DNA of 64,000 bases from Apoderus coryli. Taxonomy: Eukaryota > Arthropoda > Insecta > Coleoptera > Attelabidae. Position numbers and translations under genes: made by a program. Below, piece by piece: positions 56,401 to 64,000 of the stretch (position 1 is its first letter; the number at the start of each line of letters is the position of its first letter). The notes below the pieces were generated by a model, which worked only from the letters and a program-made list of their open reading frames with translations, did no database searches and was not told the origin of the DNA. The DNA is taken from contig OU452213.1 in assembly GCA_911728435.2 (NCBI GenBank), forward strand, positions 5,745,834 through 5,809,833, read 5' to 3'.

Positions 56401-59400
56401 TTCGCGACCCTGGAAAGTGAGTTTGTAATAAGACTCTAAGAATTGGCCATTTGAGTAATCCTATGCCATTGGAGTGATCCTTCGATAGGACTTTCTGCAG
56501 TCGCTGTGCGGGGGCAAGTTCATTGACCCCTTCACAAAACTGTCTCCAAGATTTCCTCTTCGCTTTCCGTAGTTCTTTATTGTATTCCGTAAGGATTCTC
56601 TTGTACTCCTCTCGGTTTCCAGATTGCCTTGCTCGGTTTTTGGGGATAAAGTAGAAAATAGAATGAGAGTAGAAATTTGGATGAGAGAGTGCTACCTATT
56701 CCGGCTTTGCAAATCCAAAAATACTCATGTAGGTACCTACTTTAAGATCATGCTCTGTAGGTATATTATTCCCTTTACAACGATATGCGTTTTACTTTAT
56801 CCCCACGGAATAGGTAGCACTCTCTCATCCAAATTTCTACGCCTACCGCATTATTCTACGCACTTAAGTAATCGAAATATAAATAATCAGTTTAAAGAAA
56901 TAAATAAATTATTAATGCATACAGTTTATGGGAGACAAGATAATCATAACTCCGATTTCATTGAAAATTTTCAAAGCAAGCTTCTAATCTCTGGTGTTGA
57001 CCATCTCAGATTTCTAATAATGCAGTGCATGTGACAAATTTGTTTATCATGTATAAGTACATACTCACAAAAAAGGACCCAAGAGATGATCCTGCAAACC
57101 ACCCGAATGTAAGTTTACGACAATATTTACTTACCATTTGCGCTCTGTTATCATCGCCTGAAATACCAAAAGCCACGTACTGGTCCTCACGCATTTTGGC
57201 GGAGAGCGTGATTTCGATGTGGTTGTTGTTGTGCAACTCCCATTGGACTTGTAGTCGTTTATCTAGAAATTCGCGGCAATTTGATGGACCGGCTGGCGGG
57301 ACAGAAGTGCTGGTCTATAACGAGTACGATATATTTATCAAATATTTTCGTTTAATTATATTTGACCAAAAATAATTATTAATAATACATATAGTATTGA
57401 AATTATATAATTTACTACAATTTACATTTTTGGTAATATTGTATAATTTTTTCCTTAACAATCGCTAATAACTAGGTATATTATGATGTAGGTACTACTT
57501 ACAGGGTTATACCACCAAGGCGGCTAAGACAAAAACATTAATTAGTACATTCATAATCATATATAATCATCTAGGTACCTATATACTTTGAACTATATAT
57601 GTAGCTATACTCGAGAAATTCTAAACAGATATTTTCGCATGGAATTGTACGTATGTATATAGGAAAACAAAAAAAAGAGTCCATTTTGATAAATACGTTT
57701 ATATGTTCTTCTTAAATTAGAGATTTAACACTTATAACATAATATTCTTTGTCCTGAGGATGATCTTAATTAGGTCAAAACGGCGGCAAAAAATTAAACT
57801 TGTATTTTTTTGACCTATAACCACCAAACCATTACATCCAATAGATATTACAAGTCACAAAGCACAAATATATTAATTATTTTATTAAATGATTCATCCT
57901 AAACAAACCCCTTTCAAGATTAGTTCGACTCGTATTTATATTCGTATTAAAACAGAGAAATATATGTGTAATAAGACGCACGGGCAATGGAATTTACTTT
58001 TGTCCTACCCTGTATTTGTGTCTGGTTTTATAGTTTTATACCAATCTGTCTACAAATATATATAGTTGGGTGAATTTTATAGATAGTTTATATTAGTTTG
58101 GGAATAGTATTTAAGTAGATTGTATACAAATATTCTAAACTCTCCTTTTTAGTCATAAAATTTAAGGGTCTGTTTTCTATTTATCTTATCTTGTATTGAT
58201 ATAGGTTTTACAACATCTGCAAGTAATACAAGTATTATCTTCGCCTAAAGGAATTGTTACGTACCTAAGAGAACAACCTTTTTTCTAATCGAGAATATTC
58301 AGTTTATGGTTATAAGTGAGCCCAAAGATAAAAGCATATATTAGAAAAGATAACCAGATGTTACAGTTACACTGTGATCGAAACACTCAAAACTTTCGAT
58401 ATAACTTCATGTAAATTAAATGTCGAACATTTATTATTATATACAAAAGCTAGTTGGAAAGCGTCACGGTTTCCCATATCAAAATAATATATATAATGGG
58501 CGCATAAAAAATAATGGGTCTTTGTCCAGTCGCGAACTCCAGTATTCCAGTTATTAAGGTCGACATACAAATAAAAATGTATCTTATTTTGTGAATCTTT
58601 TCACCCTGTAGTATATATGTATTGGGGTACCTATAGTGTAAATGCCCTTTTTTCTGGTTGGCTATTTTCCATCTAGGTACCTACTTCTCATATATGTTAA
58701 GTGTTTTGAAAAGACAATCGGTCTTTTACAAGTTAGATCCGTTCTAGCCTTGGTTCAGTCAAGTTGTGTTTTCTCTAATTATATAATGTTAAATTAAATA
58801 TTTTAATTTGTTTTTGGACTAGACTAGATTTTTTCAGTTAAGAATTATTTTCTAGTTTTTGTTTAAAGACTAAGTTCATTTCTTTTTATTCTGAAGTAGT
58901 GAATTGTATAAAGTTCCGTAAGTTTTGATATTCTTTTAATTGAAGGCCTTTTTGTTTTAATCAGTTTTTATAAAGTTTTAAGTTGTTTATTTAAGTAAAT
59001 GAAACAAATTTAGTTTTCAATAGTAATTAAAGTTTCGTACAGGAATTAATATAATTATTCGATATTATATTAATTTTCCTATTTTTAAGTAGTACAAGTA
59101 ATAACTACGATTTTCTTCTAAATTTTCATTATCGCTTAATTGTTATTCTCTTTCTTTAATTTATACATATTTATTTCTTGTTGTTATTCATTTTCTTTAA
59201 TTAGTTTTAATTATTAAATTAGTTGTTTTTAGCCCACAAATTATGCGTTTTATTTCTAATAAAGTTTTCGATAAATTATTGACAAAAGGGTCAACCAATT
59301 AATATTTTCTTTTAAATACAAGTGATCTAAGATTATAATGGTAAGTAATTTTGCATTTTTTTTTTTTTATTATTTTAGTTGTTTGTTTCTTTCATTTAAT

Positions 59401-60039
59401 AATTTGATTCTGTTATTATTCTTTTGACTATCTTAATTTGGTTCTGAGTCTTTAAGAATTATGCAACATCTAGATTAACGCTCGTTAAATATTATGTATT
59501 AAATTCGAACCTAGTGGCTATATTAATTTTCTTATTAGGGTTTAGATGGGGTAATACTCTCTGCATTCATTATCCTATCTATATATAACTCCGCTTAATT
59601 AATTGAAAATTACGCTTACCGAGATCTTCGTTTGTCCTAGAGCCGGGGGCACATCCAAATCTTTAGGCAGTAAAACATGCCCAAAATTGTGCCGGTATTG
59701 CACACACCATATCGCCAACCAATCAATATCGTACACTGTCAACGCTCCGGGCAATTGAATCTCAATATCTTCGCCTTGATAGCCACGCAACGGATCCAAA
59801 GAACCCATTTCGTTAGGCACCTTTATGCCAAATGGAGTTGGTTCCGAACCATTACCCACCCAGAAATACGCATCCGGCCCAGCACCATCATAATGAAGAT
59901 TCGGTATATAAAATGTTTTGGCGTCTAAAATGCTGATATTGTCCGATCTAAGGCCATGTGCTAAACGTTTGAATTCAGGTAGAACACGTGGTTTCGGCAC
60001 TTCTAGATTGGGTGGTATAAATACTTCTCCAAAATCGAC
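53401..60039 (-). CDS. Skeletor: Skeletor homologue (DM13/DOMON protein), six internal exons
   Basis: Exons in coding order: 59620-60039, 57135-57314, 54486-54737, 54235-54424, 53749-53938, 53401-53695; phases are consistent, giving 509 codons. Exon 1 here is a DM13 domain (LPEFKRLAHGL, YDGAGPDAYFWVGNG, LPGALTVYDIDWLAIW, FGHVLLPKD). Next comes DOMON: LQVQWELHNNNHIEITLSAK, QYVAFGISG, GGDVTVAYYDTD. Then a conserved tail: FGPLNNRKEANAHS, RIGPTGGKRGYTAITG, WGIAWYINDLLIPELTVERG, QTYTFIIEGGDDSTNPAR, HPFYITNSSEGG and a Cys-bearing segment to DLLYYQ. Skeletor is known in Drosophila as a chromosomal/spindle-matrix protein; DOMON modules bind haem or sugars. The first DM13 and the start are beyond the window or in unrecognised DNA, and the last exon is missing. 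The intron at 53748/53696 uses a GC donor. A LINE sits in the 54737-57135 intron. Confidence 0.92.
54826..56640 (-). mobile_element. RNase H-type LINE, second copy, lacking its 3' end
   Basis: Same family as 19437-21605. Minus-strand coding begins near 56640 (linker with ELAPAQRLQKVL), passes GMDRIFPALL-like sequence, a break near 56100, and RT 56063-55083 (FIDKEGAFDNTSHES, CRGCPQGGVLSPLLW, YADDIVLTAKGK). Then 55204-54962 and 55059-54826 carry the connector and the first RNase H block VWYTDGSKGIEGNT, where homology stops abruptly at about 54826. It sits in a Skeletor intron. It lacks the residues between ILKDR and the GCPQGG block that the other copy retains. Confidence 0.85.
57320..57960. 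other. Skeletor intron with a decayed Penelope-like motif
   Basis: Mostly AT-rich. At 57753-57788 the sequence CCTGAGGATGATCTTAATTA...GGTCAAAACGGC resembles a decayed hammerhead-type Penelope terminus (CTGAGGATG, paired GATC...GGTC, AAAACG). Confidence 0.35.
57967..59425 (+). repeat. 1.4 kb noncoding repeat, copy B
   Basis: Same element as 43715-45226 in opposite orientation: TGTAATAAGACG start, shared blocks such as ACAACATCTGCAAGTAATAC, GATCCGTTCTAGCCTTGG and TTTTCGATAAATTATTGAC, and an end at TAAGTAATTTTGCATT followed by T-rich sequence, then GATTCTGTTATTATTC. No coding. It is located in the Skeletor intron between 57314 and 59620. Confidence 0.78.
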
Positions 60040-60221
60040 CTAATGCAACAAAAGGAATCGATAAATTTCTTTCTAGAATCGAATCAATAATAATATTAGT
60101 AAATGAAAATAATTTCGTGGCAAAGCGGACTAAAATGTTGGTTTTACCTACACAAGGAATTTTGTTTAATTTAGCAGGGCCCCAGTCTAATTCAATAGAA
60201 CCAGACCGAGGCATGGGTCGA

Positions 60222-60271
60222 CAGTTACTGACGAATTCGTTTCGCTCTTGTTATGAGCTCGTCAGAGTACC
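60222..60271 (-). ncRNA. Type I hammerhead ribozyme
   Basis: Minus-strand reading: helix I 5' side GTACT, core CTGACGA (60265-60259), helix II GCTC with loop ATAACAA and GAGC (60258-60244), core GAAA, helix III ACG with loop AATT and CGT, then C at 60230. This gives the GUC cleavage triplet, followed by helix I 3' side AGTAAC. Every conserved core base (C3 U4 G5 A6 G8 A9, G12 A13 A14, A15.1-U16.1) is present; helix II has four perfect pairs, helix III three, helix I four plus one after a mismatch. Predicted self-cleavage is between the bases opposite 60230 and 60229. The family is well known; activity here is inferred from the fit. Confidence 0.88.
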
Positions 60272-60523
60272 ATAGTCGTTGCCCATCTACAAATATCGGT
60301 CTGCATTTAAGCACAATAGGATACACAACAGTAGACACATGTAAACACGTATCATCTACATGTACATACTAATGCATATCTCATACCATGCAGAGGCCGA
60401 ACAAACTCAATGTATAGGTAAAACCAGTCGTATAAATAGAAATAAATATAAATAAAAATAGTATGAACACAAAACGCTAGCAGGAGACCATTTTATCCTT
60501 CTGCCAGCATCCCCCAAATATTT
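60222..60523 (-). repeat. Retrozyme-like repeat, copy 2 (with hammerhead)
   Basis: 60295-60523 matches bases 1-223 of the window; the remaining 70 bases carry the hammerhead. No open frame longer than chance. Small repeats with type I hammerheads are known in animals as retrozymes or hammerhead satellites. A second hammerhead that would complete a dimer was not found at the far end. Confidence 0.65.
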
Positions 60524-60959
60524 TAATAACGTCGACAATGCTAGTATAGTTCTCGTAACTCGTAACGTTGCCGTTAGAAAATATAAGATGGTTTGAAGTA
60601 ATAACTTTAAGACCACTAAAGTGATTGGAGAAGGAGTACCCGGGAGTTGAAGAAGATATCAGAACCAATGAGAACCTATAATACCAGTGTCTTTCATGCG
60701 GAAATTCACTTAATTGAATGTGTACAATGTAATCTGGAGAAGAACTGCCGCAAGAGGACATTGCAATTTATTTTATAATTCTTCAAAAATGAGGATGAAT
60801 CAAAAAGAATACTTTTATCGCATAGATAATTAAATTTTAGCACTTGTTAGAAAAATTGTTGCGGAAAACTTCTGTTTCGCTCATTTGTGGCATGAAGCAA
60901 TAGTTAGTCGTAATGAGAAAGAGCGAATGAGTATTTTTTTATGATTAGACAATTATTGT

Positions 60960-61889
60960 TCCAGCCAAAATGAAAATTGGGTCTTGTGTGGTTTCTATTT
61001 CAAAGGTATATAACATATTATCAAGACATTGCTTATATGGATCGGAAAATTCATTTCACCATGAAGTCGAGGAATCAAAAAGAATAAAAATATTAGGAAT
61101 TTTGGAAATGTGCAACAATAGAAATCGAGACGGACATATAGTAAGAAATCAAATAGATTACATTCTCGTAAGACACGAATATAAAAAGTTTATTAAATCA
61201 GTCAAAACATACCCTGGAGCAGATATCAACAGCGACCACAACCCAGTTGTGATGGACATTAAAATACACTGCTTTCTTAGATCTAAACTGGCCCCACGAC
61301 AGAAACGTATTGATATAGGGAAACTGAATCTGGCACAAAGAACACAAATCAGTCAAAAACTTGAGAACAGGTTGAAAGAAGTTGAGAGATCTATAAACAA
61401 CGTATCAGATGAAGACATTGAGTCTTCATGGGAAGCTCTGAAGAAGGCGTTAACTACGACCCAGGATGACTGATGAAATCCTCACACTTATGAATGAACG
61501 AAGAGAACAAAAACACAACAATACAGATAAATATGACGAAATTAACAGGCTCATTCGTGCGAAATGCAGACAAGCCAAAGAATCATGGTTGGCGAACATA
61601 TGCACGGAAATAGAAATACTTCAGAAGAAGCACGATCTCTTTAACTTACACAGGAATATCAAAGAGCTTACAGGCAGGCAGCGGAGAGGTCATAGTGGAA
61701 TATTAAGGGGCTCCAACAATGAAATTCTTATAGGAGTAGATGAGAAACTAAAATGGTGGAAAGAATATACCGAAAATCTCTTTAATGACATGAGACCAGA
61801 CTCACCCCCTGATATATACGAAATCAACGAAAGGGCTCGTGAAATTACAAAAGAAGAGGTCAAACATGCAATTAAACTACAAAAGAACA
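60960..61889 (+). pseudogene. RTE-like LINE: endonuclease end and linker
   Basis: 60970-61473 covers the last part of an apurinic-type endonuclease (RNQIDYILVRHEYKKF, PGADINSDHNPVVMDIKI with the catalytic SDHNPV), like the CFDP2-type arthropod RTE family, then a helical linker. 61466-61889, in a different frame, continues LMNERREQKHNN...EITKEEVKHAIKLQKN up to the point where RT should begin. The start of the endonuclease is missing, and a frameshift at about 61470 breaks the ORF. RT resumes at 63693 after a 1.8 kb insertion. Confidence 0.8.
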
Positions 61890-63692
61890 CACAGAAAAAA
61901 ATCTTACTGTAATATCAATATTAGCGATATGTTTGATTGCCTCTATTTTGGTTTAATGACAGTAATACTTAATTCATTAGATTACAATTCGGCCAACATT
62001 AAATATATACTTAATCCGACATTCCTGATATTATTGAAATTCAATTTCATATATGTTAGGTACAAAACAGATATATTTTTTCTTTCAATGATTACAGTAT
62101 AATTGGCAACTAATATTGCAATTGTATTATTTTAAATATTGTTATATTACGATAAACAAGAAAAAGCATCGGAAGAATATTATTTCTCTGCTCGGATGAT
62201 TAGATATATATCATTGAATTAACAAAATCAAATTTTGCTCGCTATCATATTCTACTATTTAAATAAACTAAATAATATTAAGTCAATACTTCTTATTGTT
62301 GGGACAATCTTAACTTATTATTGGGCCGGGCTAAATTCATCGATATATCGAAACACAAAACGTCGAGTATCCAACATTTTCCACTCATGCATGTATCGAA
62401 TTTAAGTATATAAATTAAATAAAAACTGGATTTTCGTACTACCTACCCCACTTCGTAAATATTAGTTTTTGACTTAAAAAAAATGCTTTCATACGCCGAT
62501 ATCTTAATAAAACGAATTCAATACCATTGATATAAAAACGTAGATTTCGGGCTGATGTATCGGGAAATTTCGGAACTCCCTAGTCACTAGCAAAGCTTAA
62601 AACAATAGGTTATGTTACATTTATATATTCTATTTGTGTGCCGGTAGAGCGTGTCTATATAGTTAAGTTCTATAATCTGCAATAATATATTATGGAAGAC
62701 TTCTTAAACGCCTCAGAATTGGACAAACTAATTCCAATATTCTCCGGTAAGTTTTACTCCTAACTAAGTATATCTAATCATAAGTTTTTTACTATAAATT
62801 ATTTTGTGTAAGCTTTTCGAACAATAATATTAAAGATCGGTCTAGCCAACAAATGATTTAAGAGGTACCTATAATGCATAATAAAAACGTTTTAACAAAA
62901 CTATTCAGGGTGCTCCATTCAAAAGTTATGAATATTAACCATTTCATATTAACCAGCATAGCACATGGCAGCATGGAATACATTTTTGCAACCTCAGATA
63001 ACCTCAAAATTCAAAATATCCTGTTTTAACACGATGTAGGTATACAATATACAAAGTACCGAATGGGAGTGGGACACTATGAAGATATGGTAAAAAAGCA
63101 CAAATACGATATTTGGTTTAATATTTTGTTAGTCGTACATGTTCAATGTTCATGTATTAGAATGACATACATAGTTTAATGTATTGTTTATTTTTTGTAC
63201 TGTGATTATAGAGTAATATTTTTTTTATTAGAATACAATGTATTATAGAATTAATAAAACTGTTTTTGAATAAAAACTTTCTTTTATTTAATACAATTAT
63301 TTAACGTGATAGTTTTATTAGATTAAGTAATTAATTTCTCTCCAGGATTATATATAAAATTGATTTAAAATGACAAAACAATTATTTCAATACCAAAATA
63401 TATTCTGTCTATAATTTCTGTATTCCCCTTAAAAAGCAATAAATGTTCTATCAACGATAGTGACTCTTAGTCTAATCAATACTTTTTATTTAGTTTCAAT
63501 ATATTCTTATAATTGAGGCATTTGATTGGAAGTCAATTAATTCTTATACTTAAAGCAATAAAGTCATGTATTTCCCAATTAATCATATAACTATAATTGA
63601 AAGAAATGTAGCTTTGATTGTGGAATACGGAATATATGCTATCATTGATTGAATGTGCATATGGTTCATGATATGATAGATTTTTCTCTGTG
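61890..63692. mobile_element. 1.8 kb insertion inside the RTE-like LINE
   Basis: It begins CACAGAAAAAAATC (61890-61903) and ends GATTTTTCTCTGTG (63679-63692), a 14-bp inverted repeat with one mismatch. LINE coding (LQKN / RRAVGPDNV) is continuous when it is removed. The interior is AT-rich; the one gene-like segment is a possible first exon at 62692-62748. No transposase was seen, and no long target duplication is evident. Confidence 0.6.
62692..62748 (+). CDS. Possible first exon of a SAM-like-domain protein inside the insertion
   Basis: ATG-GAAGACTTC opens MEDFLNASELDKLIPIFSG and stops at a consensus donor GTAAGT. The pattern L-x2-LIPIF resembles the start of SAM-type domains that open several uncharacterised insect proteins. 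No second exon could be identified within the insertion, so this may be a captured or transposon-borne gene fragment. Confidence 0.35.
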
Positions 63693-64000
63693 CAGAAGAG
63701 CAGTTGGTCCTGACAACGTGCATGCGGAAACATTTAAACTTGCAGCTGCCGAGGACGGGGTTGGTCTAAATCTCATTACTACTGTATTTAACCGAATGTA
63801 CAGAGGCGGGAAAATACCCACAGACTGGCTGAGATCCACCTTTGTTACTTTGCCAAAGAAGAACAAGGCATCACAATGTGACGCATACCGCATGATCAGT
63901 TTGATGTCCCACGCCTTGAAGATATTCTTGCGGATCATTCATAACCGCATATACAAAAAGTGTGAGTCCGTAATTGATCGCTCGCAATTTGGCTTTAGGA
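63693..64000 (+). pseudogene. RTE-like LINE: reverse transcriptase start, running off the window
   Basis: Reads RRAVGPDNVHAETFKLAAA, NLITTVFNRMYRGGKIPTDW, LRSTFVTLPKKNKASQCDAY, ISLMSHALKIFLRIIHNRIY, DRSQFGFR: RT motifs 0-2 of an RTE-like element. The frame is open to the window end, with YRMIS in place of YRxIS. It continues the linker interrupted at 61889. Confidence 0.85.

Noticed and set aside
56624..57034. Plus-strand 136-codon open frame at the edge of the Skeletor-intron LINE
   Set aside because: Overlaps LINE antisense sequence and AT-rich intron; no recognisable features.
60141..60210. Minus-strand MPRSGSIELDWGPAKLNKIPC with a GTAAAA donor, considered as an upstream Skeletor exon
   Set aside because: Its phase does not fit the 60039 acceptor (it would shift the DM13 frame) and it does not resemble Skeletor.

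Overview
The window looks like a nuclear segment of an insect genome: AT-rich, with small exons joined by GT-AG introns, insect-type genes (Skeletor, a recognition-type PGRP, paxillin) and a dense load of decayed arthropod transposons. The order cannot be settled from the sequence. A PGRP gene argues against pea-aphid-like lineages, which are known to lack PGRPs. There is no operon structure, CRISPR array, rRNA or recognisable tRNA.

Layout. About 1.65-11.55 kb (minus) holds paxillin, seven in-phase exons encoding LD motifs and three LIM domains; its introns carry a mariner remnant, a Penelope-like inverted pair, a broken THAP gene and a long-TIR mariner-like transposon. About 12.2-21.6 kb is mostly retroelement: a jockey/CR1-type LINE (+), a second LINE (-) split by a 2.6 kb short-TIR insert full of TTTATAAA motifs, and an RNase H-bearing LINE (+). 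At 21.85-23.0 kb (-) is a UPF0489/C5orf22 homologue, followed by a LINE (23.4-25.0 kb) and AT-rich DNA with an 8-bp-TSD hAT-type MITE at 28.2-28.7 kb.

At 29.23-36.05 kb (+) is a complete nine-exon peroxisomal acyl-CoA oxidase gene (ACOX3-like, 691 codons) ending in the PTS1-like tripeptide NKL; three introns have absorbed transposons. Several minus-strand LINEs fill 36.2-40 kb. At 40.08-43.18 kb (-) is a four-exon secreted PGRP (199 aa) lacking amidase ligands. At 43.5-50.3 kb are large palindromes, one copy of a 1.4 kb noncoding repeat, a THAP fragment and a second long-TIR mariner-like element. At 53.4-60.04 kb (-) are six in-phase exons of Skeletor (DM13, DOMON and C-terminal domains), 5' end outside the window. 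At 61-64 kb (+) is an RTE-like LINE interrupted by a 1.8 kb insert and running off the window edge.

The most interesting signal is catalytic RNA. On the minus strand at 60222-60271 there is what reads as a complete type I hammerhead ribozyme: intact CUGACGA and GAAA core, GUC cleavage triplet and three pairing helices. It sits at one end of a roughly 300-bp repeat whose other part recurs at the extreme left of the window, and a third, degraded copy lies at 52805-52870, where one hammerhead has lost 13 bases between two GAGC repeats. This fits a retrozyme-like family. Separately, two Penelope-like inverted structures (4.9-5.1 kb and 52.26-52.80 kb) carry a different hammerhead-like core, CTGATGA...GAAACATGTC, and the second of these has inserted, with a 12-bp target duplication, next to the degraded retrozyme copy.

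The host genes are functionally unrelated (adhesion scaffold, peroxisomal beta-oxidation, immune recognition, matrix/spindle protein). What unites the window is layered, nested transposition into introns and intergenic DNA.
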